DNA from: Umezawaea endophytica
GTDB lineage: Bacteria > Actinomycetota > Actinomycetes > Mycobacteriales > Pseudonocardiaceae
Direction of reading: 5' to 3'
Assembly: GCF_025061645.1 (NCBI RefSeq)
Contig: NZ_JANYMP010000005.1
Coordinates: 28,522 to 92,521 of the forward strand
Length of the DNA stretch: 64,000 nt
Shown: positions 41,444 to 50,327 of the stretch, piece after piece
Position numbering within the stretch: the stretch's first letter is position 1
How the letters are laid out: each line of letters begins with the position of its first letter
Notes under the pieces: model-generated
The model's input: only the letters and a program-made list of their open reading frames with translations
Told to the model about the DNA's origin: nothing
Database searches by the model: none
Translations under genes and position numbers: made by a program

Positions 41444-42583
41444 TCAGGCCGAGGCGGTCAGCGCGGGTTCCGCGAGCCGGGCGCCGCAGGACGCCCGGAT
41501 CACGAGGCGCGGCTGGATCAGCACCTGCTGCGAGGGGACGTTCGGGCCGCCCTCGACGCGGTGCAGCAGCAGTTGCGCGGCGAGCGCGCCGACCTCGGTC
41601 TTGGGCGGGGAGACCGCGGTGAGCGGCACGTCCCCGACCTCGGCGACCTCGTCGTCGTAGGCGACCACGGCGAGGTCGCCGGGCACCGACAGCCCGAGCC
41701 TGCGCACGGCCACCACGAGCGCGGCGGCGTCGCGGTCGCCGTGGCAGAACACCGCGGTGACGCCCGCGGTCGCGCACTGGCGCGCGTAGGCGGTGATCTC
41801 CTGGGGCTGCCACAGGAGCCTGCGGGAGCGCACGCGGGGGTCGACGTCGACCTCCAGCAGCGCGGTGGCCTTCTCGAACCCGTCCGCGACCTGGTCGGCC
41901 GTGCCGGTGTTGACCCGGCCGAGGAACCCGATCCGTTGGTGGCCGAGGTCCCGCAGGTGGCGAACCGCCTTGCACACGCCGCCCGCGTGGTCCGCGCCGA
42001 CGAACGTCGTCGGGTCGTCCGGCTCCGGCGAGGGCGGGCGGCGTTCCGCGAGCACGTACGGCACCGGCAGGTCGCGCAGACCGTCCACGTAGGACTGGGG
42101 GTCGTCCATCAGGTGCAGGCTGGGCACCAGGACCAGGCCTTGCACGCCGGTGTCGAGCATCCCGCGCAGCTCGTCGCGCTCCACGTCGAGGTCGTACTTC
42201 GAGCACACGAGCACCACGCCGAACCCGGCACCGCGCAGCACGCGCTGCAAGCCGTCGATGACGCGCGGGTAGTAGTAGGTGGTCGACGGGACCAGCACGC
42301 CCACCAGCCGTCGTCCGGGGGCGGTGGGAGCGGGTTCGGGGCACACGAACGTACCGGCGCCCTGGCGGCGCAGCACGACCTGCTCGCGCACGAGCTGGCC
42401 CACCGCTCGGCGGATCGTGTTGATGCTGACCGACAGGGTGTTCGCGAGTTCCCGTTCGACGGGCAACTGGTCCCCCGGCGCCCAGGACCCCTCGGCGATG
42501 TCCTGGCGCAGACGGTCAGCGGCCCATTGCCATTTCGGGCGGGCGGAATGAAGGAATGAATCCTCCGATTCAGCTGCTGTCAT
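41444..42583 (-). CDS. GntR-type HTH with LacI-type sugar-binding domain (AraR-like)
   Basis: 379 residues. Residues 15-85 are a GntR winged helix (KWQWAADRLRQDIAEGSWAP, LSVSINTIRRAVGQL); 95-370 are a LacI/periplasmic-binding-type sensor (LVGVLVPSTTYYYPRVIDGL, HLRDLGHQRIGFLGRVNTG, VVAYDDEVAEVGDVPLTAVS). It should bind a sugar inducer and control the locus. Sites with TCATTCC half-sites occur in its own upstream region and in front of the lyase and transporter operons, making it the likely regulator of all of them. Confidence 0.87.
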   Translation of the reverse strand: MTAAESEDSFLHSARPKWQWAADRLRQDIAEGSWAPGDQLPVERELANTLSVSINTIRRAVGQLVREQVVLRRQGAGTFVCPEPAPTAPGRRLVGVLVPSTTYYYPRVIDGLQRVLRGAGFGVVLVCSKYDLDVERDELRGMLDTGVQGLVLVPSLHLMDDPQSYVDGLRDLPVPYVLAERRPPSPEPDDPTTFVGADHAGGVCKAVRHLRDLGHQRIGFLGRVNTGTADQVADGFEKATALLEVDVDPRVRSRRLLWQPQEITAYARQCATAGVTAVFCHGDRDAAALVVAVRRLGLSVPGDLAVVAYDDEVAEVGDVPLTAVSPPKTEVGALAAQLLLHRVEGGPNVPSQQVLIQPRLVIRASCGARLAEPALTASA

Positions 42584-42663
42584 GCTGGGAAGAATGACCT
42601 ATTCCTGCCCTTGCCGCAAGAGGTGACCTGTGATTTCGTGGTTCCGATCGACAAAGTTGCAGA

Positions 42664-42689
42664 AATTCATTCCTTCCAAAGAATGAATT
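42664..42689. promoter_or_regulatory. TCATTCC operator site B, regulator/epimerase divergent promoter
   Basis: Perfect 9-bp arms AATTCATTC and GAATGAATT with an 8-base spacer, between the divergent regulator gene and the SDR gene. Additional half-sites GAATGAC (42592-42598) and GGAATGAAGGAATGA (from 42544, inside the regulator's first codons) lie close by. Confidence 0.65.
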
Positions 42690-42713
42690 CGACATTCCGG
42701 AGAGTGCGCCGCG

Positions 42714-43730
42714 ATGGGCGAAGAAGAACTGGACGAAGAACTCGGCAGGCCGAGTCCCGCGCTCGTCGGGGAGGCGGCGGGGTGGGCCGGTGACGTCGTC
42801 GTACTCGGGGCGGGCGGCAAGACCGGGTCGGGCATCGCGGGCATGGCCCGGCGCGCGCTCGACGAGGCGGGCCGGGCTGATGTGCGGGTGCGGGCGGTGT
42901 CGCGCTGGTCCGACCCGGACAGCCGCGACCGGGTCGCCGCTCGCGGGGTGGAGGTCGTCGCGGCCGACCTCGCGGACCCGGCCGCGGTGGCGGGACTGCC
43001 CGACGCCGAGGTCGTGGTCTTCCTGGTGGGCGCCAAGTTCGGCACCGCGGACGCGCCCGAACAGGCGTGGATGACGAACGCGGTGCTGCCCGCGTACATC
43101 GCCGAGCGCTACCCGCGGGCCCGGATCGTCGCCCTGTCGACCGGCAACGTCTACGGGATGACCGAGCCGGTCGGCGGCGGCAGCGTGGAGACCGACGAGC
43201 CACGACCCGAGGGGAACTACGCGATCACCTGTCTGGGCCGCGAGCAGGTGTTCACCCACGCGGCGCGGACCAGGGGCACGCCGGTCGCGCTGGTCCGGCT
43301 CAACTACGCGTGCGAGCCGCGCTACGGCGTGATCGCGGACCTGGCGCGGCGCGTGCTCGACGGCGAGCCGGTCGACCTCGGGACCGGCGCGGTCAACGTG
43401 GTGTGGCAGCGGTACGCCAACGAGGTCGTGCTGCGGTGCGTCGCGCGTGCCTCCGACGCGCCGTTCGTGCTCAACCTGACCGGCCCGGAAACGGCGTCGG
43501 TGCGGTCGATCGCGACGCGGCTCGCGGACCGGCTCGGCGCAGAGGCCGCGTTCACCGGTTCCCTGCCCGGTACGAGCCTGCTCAGCGACGCGTCGCTGTG
43601 CCACGGGCTCTTCGGCTACCCGGACCGCACGCTCGACGGCCTGATCGACCTCCAGGTCGAGTGGCTGCGCGCGGGCGGGCACCTGTGGGACAAGCCCACG
43701 AAGTTCGAGCGAAGGGACGGGCGGTTCTGA
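42714..43730 (+). CDS. NAD-dependent epimerase/dehydratase-like SDR
   Basis: 338 residues from ATG 42714. Extended-SDR Rossmann motif VVVLGAGGKTGSGIAGMARR follows a 25-residue acidic N-terminal extension. The usual YxxxK is replaced by NYAITCLGREQ, so catalysis may differ from classical epimerases. It overlaps the aldolase-like gene by one base (TGATG). It probably modifies an imported sugar or uronate. Confidence 0.8.
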   Translation: MGEEELDEELGRPSPALVGEAAGWAGDVVVLGAGGKTGSGIAGMARRALDEAGRADVRVRAVSRWSDPDSRDRVAARGVEVVAADLADPAAVAGLPDAEVVVFLVGAKFGTADAPEQAWMTNAVLPAYIAERYPRARIVALSTGNVYGMTEPVGGGSVETDEPRPEGNYAITCLGREQVFTHAARTRGTPVALVRLNYACEPRYGVIADLARRVLDGEPVDLGTGAVNVVWQRYANEVVLRCVARASDAPFVLNLTGPETASVRSIATRLADRLGAEAAFTGSLPGTSLLSDASLCHGLFGYPDRTLDGLIDLQVEWLRAGGHLWDKPTKFERRDGRF

Positions 43731-44755
43731 TGGACGCCACCAGGACCGCGCTGCTGCGCCGGGGCACGGTGATCCCGGCGCACCCGCTGGCGCTCACCGC
43801 CGACCGGACGCTCGACGAACGCCGTCAACGCGCGCTCACCCGGTACTACCTCGACGCGGGCGCGGGTGGTCTGGCCGTCGGAGTGCACACGACCCAGTTC
43901 GAGATCCGCGAGCACGGCCTCTACCGGCCCGTGCTGGAACTGGCGGCCGAGGAGTTCGACGACCGGCCGTTCCTGCGCGTCGCCGGGGTGGCCGGGCCCG
44001 CACACCAGGCCGTGCGGGAGGCCGAGGTCGCGCGGGAACTGGGGTACGACGCCGTGCTCGTCTCCCCCGGTGGCCTGCCCGACGCGTCCCCGGCCGACCT
44101 GCTCGACCGGAGCGCGGCGATCGGCGAGGTGCTGCCGGTGATCGGCTTCTACCTCCAGGAGGCGGTCGGCGGCCGGTACCTGCCGCGCGACTACTGGCGG
44201 CGGCTCGCCGACCAGGAGTCGACGGTCGCGGTCAAGGCCGCGCCGTTCGACCGGTACCGCACGCTGGAACTCGTCCAGGGCGTCGTCGACTCCGACCGCG
44301 GCGCGGACGTTGCGCTGTACACGGGAAACGACGACAACATCGTCGGCGACCTCCTCACGCCGTTCCACGTGGGCGGCGAGGTGCGCCGGTTCGTCGGCGG
44401 GCTGCTCGGCCACTGGGCCGTGTGGACCCGCACGGCGGTGCGGCTGCTGGACGACGTCCACGCGGCGTGGGACGGCGACGTCGAGGCACGGCGGCGCGCG
44501 GAGGCGTGGACGGCGATGTGCGTCGACGCCAACGCGGCGGTGTTCGACGTGCGCCACGGGTTCGCGGGCGTGATCGCCGGGGTGCACGAGGTGTTGCGGC
44601 GTCAGGGCTTGCTGGCAGGCACCTGGTGCCTGGGCCCCGCGGAGGCCCTGTCACCCGGCCAGGCCGACGAGCTGACCCGCGTGCACGGCGAGTACCCGTA
44701 CCTGCGCGAGGAGGACGACTTCGTCGCCGCGGGACTCGCGCGCTGGCTGACGTGA
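43730..44755 (+). CDS. Dihydrodipicolinate synthase/aldolase-family protein
   Basis: 341 residues from ATG 43730, whose A is the last base of the upstream stop. DHDPS-family TIM barrel: DAGAGGLAVGVHTTQFEI in the early strands, ELGYDAVLVSPGG, and the Schiff-base lysine in VAVKAAPFDRY near residue 170. Family members cleave or form 2-keto-3-deoxy acids. In this locus a keto-deoxy sugar acid from uronate breakdown is the reasonable substrate. The C-terminus is about 40 residues longer than in typical members. Confidence 0.83.
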   Translation: MDATRTALLRRGTVIPAHPLALTADRTLDERRQRALTRYYLDAGAGGLAVGVHTTQFEIREHGLYRPVLELAAEEFDDRPFLRVAGVAGPAHQAVREAEVARELGYDAVLVSPGGLPDASPADLLDRSAAIGEVLPVIGFYLQEAVGGRYLPRDYWRRLADQESTVAVKAAPFDRYRTLELVQGVVDSDRGADVALYTGNDDNIVGDLLTPFHVGGEVRRFVGGLLGHWAVWTRTAVRLLDDVHAAWDGDVEARRRAEAWTAMCVDANAAVFDVRHGFAGVIAGVHEVLRRQGLLAGTWCLGPAEALSPGQADELTRVHGEYPYLREEDDFVAAGLARWLT

Positions 44756-44758
44756 CGC

Positions 44759-44794
44759 GGTGTGGGCACCCGTCCGCCCACGGGTGCCCACACC
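44759..44794. terminator. Strong bidirectional hairpin
   Basis: A perfect 15-bp stem (ggtgtgggcacccgt and complement) with a 6-base loop, four bases after the aldolase-like stop and between convergent operons. Confidence 0.85.
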
Positions 44795-44821
44795 TCGGCG
44801 GCCGGCACACGTGGTGCCCGC

Positions 44822-44857
44822 CCTGGCCGGGACGAAGGGCGCGACGCCCCGGCCAGG
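44822..44857. terminator. Second bidirectional hairpin
   Basis: A 10-bp stem cctggccggg / cccggccagg with a 16-base loop, just before the stop of the sugar permease gene on the opposite strand. Confidence 0.65.
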
Positions 44858-44860
44858 TCT

Positions 44861-45676
44861 CTACTTCACCGCCCCCGCGGTGGCCCCCGCCTGGATGTAG
44901 CGCTGGAAGCACACGTAGGCGAGCAGCACGGGGAGCATGGCGATGGTCAGCCCGGCGAACAGGCCGCTCCAGTCGCTCTGGTAGCCCTGGCTCGTCGACA
45001 GCGCCGCCAACCCCTGCGCCAGCACGTAGTCCTCCGGGTCGGGGTTGAGCACCAGCGGCAGCAGGTACTGGTTCCACAGCCCGAGGAAGTTGAAGATCGC
45101 GACCGACACCAGGCCGGGCCTCGCCATCGGCAGCATCACCCGGAAGAAGACCCCCCAGTGCGTGCAGCCGTCGATGAACGCCGCCTCGGCCACCGCGCTC
45201 GGCAGCGACCGGAAGAACGCGTGCAGGAAGAAGACGGTGAACGGGGTCGCGAACGTCGCGTACACCAGGATCAGGCCGAGCTTGGTGCCCAGCAGCCCCA
45301 TCTGCTCCACGGTGAAGAAGAGCGGGACGAGCGCCAGGAACGTGGGGAAGAACTGCGAGGTGACGAACAGGTAGTAGACGGCCCTGTTGCCGGGGAACCG
45401 GTACCGGGCCAGCGCGTACGCCGCCAGCCCGCCGAACAGCATCGTCAGCACCAGCGCGCCGCCGACGACGATCACCGAGTTCAGGAAGTACTGGCCGATC
45501 GAGGCCTGGCTCCACGCGCGGGAGAAGTTGTCCCACCTCGGTTCCGCGGGCAGCGTCCACGGGCTGGTGAGGATCTCGCTGTCGGACTTGAACGAGCTCG
45601 TCACCGCCCACAGCAGCGGGAAGGCGGTGACGACCGCCCAGAAGGCCAGCGCCAGGTGCAGCGGGAACCGCCTCAT
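44861..45676 (-). CDS. Carbohydrate ABC transporter permease (MalG-like)
   Basis: 271 residues from ATG 45676, overlapping the upstream permease stop (ATGA). Six membrane segments and the EAA loop EAAFIDGCTHWGVFFRVMLP near 195, typical of the second permease of CUT1 sugar importers. With the partner permease and the lipoprotein it forms an oligosaccharide importer. No ATPase gene is present, so a shared MsiK-type ATPase is probably used. Confidence 0.9.
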   Translation of the reverse strand: MRRFPLHLALAFWAVVTAFPLLWAVTSSFKSDSEILTSPWTLPAEPRWDNFSRAWSQASIGQYFLNSVIVVGGALVLTMLFGGLAAYALARYRFPGNRAVYYLFVTSQFFPTFLALVPLFFTVEQMGLLGTKLGLILVYATFATPFTVFFLHAFFRSLPSAVAEAAFIDGCTHWGVFFRVMLPMARPGLVSVAIFNFLGLWNQYLLPLVLNPDPEDYVLAQGLAALSTSQGYQSDWSGLFAGLTIAMLPVLLAYVCFQRYIQAGATAGAVK

Positions 45677-46665
45677 GCCAACTCCGTCCGGTCCTTGCCG
45701 CCGCTGCCGCGCAACGCGATCAGCGCGAACACCAGCGTGCCGAAGAACAGCGCCACGCCCATCGCGGACGCGTAGCCGAACTTCCCGTACTCGAACGCGG
45801 TCCGGTACAGCGACAGGCCCATCACCTCGGTGGAGCCGTCCGGCCCGCCTGGTCCGACGGTCATGATCTGCACCAGCGCGAACGCGTCCAGCGCCGCCAT
45901 GCCCAGGTAGACGAACGCGACCTGGACGTTGTCCCGCAGCAGTGGCAGGGTGATCCGCCAGAACGTGGTCCAGCCGTTCGCCCCGTCGATCAGCGCGGCC
46001 TCGTAGATCTCCTTGGGCACGCCGTCGATCGCGGCGCTGAAGAGCACCAGGTAGAACCCGACGCCGGACCAGATCATCACCGCCATCACGGCGAACAGCG
46101 CGAGTCCCGGTTCGGCGAGCCAGCTCCGGGCTAGGCCGCCGAGGCCGACCGCCCGCAGCACGCCGTTGATCAGCCCGTTGTTCGGGTTGTACGCGAAGCC
46201 CCACAGGACCGCCACGATCGCGACCGACAGGAGCTGCGGGAAGAAGAACACGATCCGGTAGAACCGCGCGCCGCGCACACCGCCGCGGCCGGTGCGGGAG
46301 CCGCGCTGGATCATCGTCGCGAGGAATAGGCCGATACCGATCGTCGCAGCGGGCATCAGCAGCAACAGCAGCAGGTTGTTCCGGATCGAGGCGAGGAACA
46401 GCGAGTCGCCCGCGAGGCGGCCGAAGTTGGCCAGCCCGACGAAGTTCGCCGTGCCCGCGACGCCGTTCCAGTCGGTCAGCGAGAGGTAGAACGCCTGCGC
46501 GTAGGGCGACACGACGAAGACGACGTGCATCACCAGCGCGGGCAGCAGGGCGCCGATGACGAAACCGTAGCCGCGGTTGAGCTTCCGGCGGCGCTTCGGC
46601 TTCACCGGCGGCGGGGCGGGCGGGTCCGTCCGCTCCACCCGCGGGGTCAGCACGGCCCTGCTCAT
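45673..46665 (-). CDS. Carbohydrate ABC transporter permease (MalF-like)
   Basis: 330 residues from ATG 46665, overlapping the binding-protein stop (ATGA). Six membrane segments after a basic N-terminus (KPKRRRKLNRGYGFVIGALL) and the EAA loop YEAALIDGANGWTTFWRITL near 228. First permease of the CUT1 importer. Confidence 0.9.
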   Translation of the reverse strand: MSRAVLTPRVERTDPPAPPPVKPKRRRKLNRGYGFVIGALLPALVMHVVFVVSPYAQAFYLSLTDWNGVAGTANFVGLANFGRLAGDSLFLASIRNNLLLLLLMPAATIGIGLFLATMIQRGSRTGRGGVRGARFYRIVFFFPQLLSVAIVAVLWGFAYNPNNGLINGVLRAVGLGGLARSWLAEPGLALFAVMAVMIWSGVGFYLVLFSAAIDGVPKEIYEAALIDGANGWTTFWRITLPLLRDNVQVAFVYLGMAALDAFALVQIMTVGPGGPDGSTEVMGLSLYRTAFEYGKFGYASAMGVALFFGTLVFALIALRGSGGKDRTELA

Positions 46666-48071
46666 CGGCGCTCGTACTTCTTGACGCTGGAGTCGGCGGC
46701 GACGTCGTCGGCCGCCTTCTGGACCCGGTCGACCCACTCCGCGGGCGTGATGCGGAGGCTGACCAGCTCGCCGACGCCGTCGTCGACGGCCTTGGTCAGC
46801 GTCGGGTACCAGGTGCGGTGCCGGTAGTTGATCATGTCGGTGCCCGCGGCCTTGACCGCCTCGGTCACCGAGGTGAGCGCGGGCGAGAGCGTCAGGCCGT
46901 CGGTGGCGCCGGACACCGACGGCATCGTGCCCACGGCCTTCGCGAACTCGTTCATCGCCTTGCGGGAGAACAGCATCCGCAGGAAGTCCAGGCCACCGGG
47001 CACGTTCTTGGCCTGGCTGGGCACGAGGTAGGCCTCGCTGCTGGCGGCGTGGATGGCGTTGCTTCCCAGCTTGTCCGAAGAGGACAGTGACGGCACGGCG
47101 CCCATGACCATGTCGAACCCGGCGGGCGTCACGCTCTTCTGCTCGCTCTCCAGCCACGAGCCGCTCGGGATGATCGCCGCCTTGCCCTGGCACCACGCCC
47201 CCTGGGCCTCGGTGTGCGAGAGCGCTTCCGAGCCGGGCATGACGTACCCCTTGGCGGACAGTTCGGCGATGGCCTCGGCAGCGGCCTTCACCGACTCGTG
47301 CCGCCAGGCGTTCGGTTCCAGGTTGTCGATCGACCTGAGCAGGTCGACACCACCGCCCCTGGCGGCCATGACGAGCAGCGGGTCGGCCACGTACTCGGGG
47401 AACTTGCCCTGGTAGGTCCACGGCGCGACACCGGACTTCTTGATCTCCTCGCACAGCGCGAGCATCTCCGGCCAGGTCGACGGCCACCGCCAGCCGTTCT
47501 TCTCGAACAGCGGCTTGGAGTACCAGAGCCCCCAGGCGGTGTAGACGTAGTTGAGGCGCACGAACGACCCGTCGTAGGTGCCGTCCTCGACCACGCCGGG
47601 CAGCAGGGTGTCCCGCACCTTGACGTTGGGGTCGTCCCACGACGGCGCGTCGAGCAGGCTGTCCAGCACCTCCAACTGCTTGGACTGGTTCAGCGCGGCG
47701 ATGTCGAGCCTGCCCGCGCCAGTGTTGTTGACGACGTCCGGCGGGTTGCCCGCGACGAACCGCGGCCGCAGCGTGTCGCCGACCTTCTGGATGCCCTTGT
47801 GGTCGATCACCGCGCCGGAGAACCGACTCTTGTAACCGTTCTCCGCGGCGATCACGTAGTCGTCGCCGTAGGCGCCCTTGAAGACGACGACCTCCAGGGG
47901 CGCGTCGGCCTGCACGCCGAACGGGTTGGCGGCGCTCCGGTCGCCACCGCCTGCCGACGAGGACCCGCCCCCGGATCCGCTGGTCACGCAGGCCGCGAGG
48001 CCGGGCAAGGACACGCCGAGCACGGCGGCCGCGCGCAGCACCGCGCGCCGCGAGATCTCGTTGGAGGGCAT
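46662..48071 (-). CDS. Lipoprotein sugar-binding protein of ABC importer
   Basis: 469 residues from ATG 48071. Twin-arginine-like start (SRRAVLRAAAVLGVSLPG) with lipobox LAAC, acylated at Cys28. Family 1 extracellular binding-protein fold (WPSTWPEMLALCEEIKKSGV, GKAAIIPSGSWLESEQKS). The layout is close to NgcE-type chitobiose-binding lipoproteins, but the surrounding lyases suggest an oligo-uronide. Ligand not proven. Confidence 0.87.
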   Translation of the reverse strand: MPSNEISRRAVLRAAAVLGVSLPGLAACVTSGSGGGSSSAGGGDRSAANPFGVQADAPLEVVVFKGAYGDDYVIAAENGYKSRFSGAVIDHKGIQKVGDTLRPRFVAGNPPDVVNNTGAGRLDIAALNQSKQLEVLDSLLDAPSWDDPNVKVRDTLLPGVVEDGTYDGSFVRLNYVYTAWGLWYSKPLFEKNGWRWPSTWPEMLALCEEIKKSGVAPWTYQGKFPEYVADPLLVMAARGGGVDLLRSIDNLEPNAWRHESVKAAAEAIAELSAKGYVMPGSEALSHTEAQGAWCQGKAAIIPSGSWLESEQKSVTPAGFDMVMGAVPSLSSSDKLGSNAIHAASSEAYLVPSQAKNVPGGLDFLRMLFSRKAMNEFAKAVGTMPSVSGATDGLTLSPALTSVTEAVKAAGTDMINYRHRTWYPTLTKAVDDGVGELVSLRITPAEWVDRVQKAADDVAADSSVKKYERR

Positions 48072-48106
48072 GGCGGTATCCGTTCTCGTTGACGGGTAGG
48101 GGTTTC

Positions 48107-49072
48107 TCAGGCGAGCGCGACCCAGCCGCAGCCCTGCCGCCAGTGGCGGCCCGCCCGCAGGTGGGTGACGATGGCGCGCTGCAACGTGGTGTCCTGGGGC
48201 AGTCGGGCGAGGTCGCCCGTGCCCGGCGGCAGGTGGAAGACGAATTCGAGGACGTCGCTGTCGCACGCCGGTTCCGGGCCGAACAGCTCGAACCTCCGCT
48301 GGAACCGGACGATGTTCGAGTCGGCGGGCAGGACGTCGGCGAGTTGCCGGTCGAGCAACCAGGACCGGCAGGTCGCGTGGTCGTAGCGCTCGTCGGGGAA
48401 GTGCTCGGCGAAGAACGGCCGGGCGAGCCGGAACGACTCGTCGCACAGGTCGGGGGTCATCGGCCCGTCGCCGGGGATGTGCACCTCCAGCACCGGGGTG
48501 CCCTGCTTCGGCCCGGTGCCACCGGCTTCGGCGTGGTACTGCTCGACGGCGAGCGCCGCGCGGTCGAACTGGAGCCTGCCGAGCCGGAACAGGGTGGCGC
48601 GGAAGTGCCGGACGAGCCAGGTCTGCCGGTCCAGTCCACCGACGCCGTAGTACTCGCGGTAGCTCGCCACCTTGGCGCCGACGTCCCGCGCGGTCGCGAC
48701 CGTGACGTCGTACGGCACGCGCAGCGCGCGGTGCCGTGCCAGCAGACCGGGCAGTGCCAGCAGGTAGAGGTGCACGTAGAAGTAGCGGCCCGCCGCGCCG
48801 AGCGACGCGGGCGCGTTCGGCCAGACGACGGCGCGGCTGGGGACGGCGTCCGCGTGCAGGACCTGATGGCAGCGCACGAGCGCGGCCCACAGCTCCGGGG
48901 TTCCGCTCGGCGTGGGCAGGGTCGCGAGGACGTCCGCCCGGTCGACCTCGGGCACGTCCAGCAGCGCCAGCCGCCGCCGCGCCTCCTCGGCCCCGACTGG
49001 CTCCGGATCCGCCACGTCGGCGGCGGGCGGCTGCCCGAGCAACAGCGCCGCCCAGTCCTCGTGCTCACCCAC
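48107..49072 (-). CDS. Acyltransferase with GNAT-like domains
   Basis: 321 residues from GTG 49072 (GAGGAAGGGG upstream). It matches the two-part acyltransferase family with an NAT-like N-terminus and a GNAT-like C-terminus (YFYVHLYLLALPGLLARHRA, LEVHIPGDGPMTPDLCDESF, FVFHLPPGTGDLARLPQDTT). It is the first gene of the importer operon, 35 bases before the binding protein. It might remove or add an acyl group on the imported sugar; this is inference. Confidence 0.72.
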   Translation of the reverse strand: MGEHEDWAALLLGQPPAADVADPEPVGAEEARRRLALLDVPEVDRADVLATLPTPSGTPELWAALVRCHQVLHADAVPSRAVVWPNAPASLGAAGRYFYVHLYLLALPGLLARHRALRVPYDVTVATARDVGAKVASYREYYGVGGLDRQTWLVRHFRATLFRLGRLQFDRAALAVEQYHAEAGGTGPKQGTPVLEVHIPGDGPMTPDLCDESFRLARPFFAEHFPDERYDHATCRSWLLDRQLADVLPADSNIVRFQRRFELFGPEPACDSDVLEFVFHLPPGTGDLARLPQDTTLQRAIVTHLRAGRHWRQGCGWVALA

Positions 49073-49120
49073 CGGCCGTCCCCTTCCTCGCGCCGCGGCA
49101 CCGCTCCGTCCTTCCGGAAG

Positions 49121-49147
49121 TCATTCCCCGATCGGGGGAAGGAATTC
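49121..49147 (-). promoter_or_regulatory. TCATTCC operator site C, importer operon
   Basis: TCATTCC (49121-49127) within TTCCCC-gatcg-GGGGAA (49124-49140), followed by GGAATTC. Same architecture as site A in front of the lyase, 49 bases upstream of the acyltransferase start. Confidence 0.62.
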
Positions 49148-49231
49148 GGTGGCCACTCACCTGGTGCGGCACATCATTATGCGTGACCAGCAGTTAGTCA
49201 ATGATTCATCCGGGTTCACGCGAAACTCCGT

Positions 49232-49303
49232 GGAATGACTGCCGAGCATTCATGCCATCATGCCTGAGCAGGCACAATCATTCCCACATCGGCAATTCAT
49301 TCC
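49232..49303 (+). promoter_or_regulatory. TCATTCC half-site cluster D, dehydrogenase operon
   Basis: GGAATGAC at 49232-49239, TCATTCC at 49278-49284 and again at 49297-49303, upstream of the Gfo/Idh/MocA operon starting at 49344. A separate short palindrome TGCCTGagCAGGCA lies at 49261-49274. The 271-base divergent gap holds no gene. Confidence 0.55.
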
Positions 49304-49343
49304 TATCCGGGACGCTTGACCAGCTCCCCGGAGGAGCATTTCA

Positions 49344-50327
49344 ATGACCCCCATGCACGATTCCCCGCTCCGGCTCGCCATCGCCGGGGCAGCACATCCG
49401 CACGTGTCCTACGCACTCGACGAACTGGCCCACCGCGACGACGTCCTGCTGGTGGGCGTGAGCGACCCGGACCCGACGCTCGTCGCCGCTTCCCACACCG
49501 ACCACCGCGCGCTCCTCGCTGAACGGCGCCCCGACGTCGTCGTGGTCGCGGGTGTCTACGCCGACCGGGCCGAGGTCGTCGTCGACGCCCTGCGGTCGGG
49601 CGCGCACGTGCTGGCGGACAAACCGCTGTGCACCACCCTCTCCGACCTGGACCTGATCGAGGAGACGGCCGCGGAGACCGGCCGCGTCGTGTCGTTGATG
49701 CTGGAGAAGCGGTTCTACCCGGAGACGCTGGCCGCTCGCGCGCTGCTCGACTCCGGCGAACTCGGCTCGCTGGTCCTGGTCGCCGCGTCGAGCCCGCACA
49801 GGCTGAACCGGGCGACCCGGCCGGCGTGGTTCCTGCGGCGCGAGACCTACGGCGGCGTCATCGGCGACCTCGCGGTGCACGACGTCGACCTGGTGCTGGC
49901 GCTGTCCGGCGCGACCGAGGGCACCGTCACCGCGATCGGCGACCGGAACGCCGAATTCCCCTTGCACGGGGCGGTGTTGCTGCGCGCGGGCGACGTGGCG
50001 GCGACCATCGAGACGAGCTGGCTCACCCCCGCCGCCTCACCCTGGCACGGCGACTACCGCATGCGCCTCACCGGCACCGAGGGCACCGCGGAACTGCTGT
50101 GGGCGCGCGGTGAGCTGACGGCGACGACCAACGACCGTCCGCTGTGGACGGTGCCGCTGCCGGAGGGCGGGCGGCCCGCGGCCGACGCGCTGGTTGCGTT
50201 CGCGACCGGGCGCGTGCCGCGGGTCGGCACCGCCGAGAGCGTCACCGCGACCCGGATCGCCCTGCTGGCTCAGGACAGCGCGGACAACGGCGGCGTGGTC
50301 CACCGCTGGACGGGAGGTCCGCGATGA
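49344..50327 (+). CDS. Gfo/Idh/MocA-family oxidoreductase (second of four)
   Basis: 327 residues from ATG 49344 (GGAGGAG upstream). Family features: LAIAGAAHPHVSYALDELAH in place of a classical glycine-rich loop, DKPLCTTLSDLDLIEE with the conserved Lys, GDLAVHDVDLVLALSG. First of three overlapping dehydrogenase genes; the next start overlaps its stop (ATGA). It probably oxidises or epimerises a sugar product of the lyases. Confidence 0.85.
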   Translation: MTPMHDSPLRLAIAGAAHPHVSYALDELAHRDDVLLVGVSDPDPTLVAASHTDHRALLAERRPDVVVVAGVYADRAEVVVDALRSGAHVLADKPLCTTLSDLDLIEETAAETGRVVSLMLEKRFYPETLAARALLDSGELGSLVLVAASSPHRLNRATRPAWFLRRETYGGVIGDLAVHDVDLVLALSGATEGTVTAIGDRNAEFPLHGAVLLRAGDVAATIETSWLTPAASPWHGDYRMRLTGTEGTAELLWARGELTATTNDRPLWTVPLPEGGRPAADALVAFATGRVPRVGTAESVTATRIALLAQDSADNGGVVHRWTGGPR

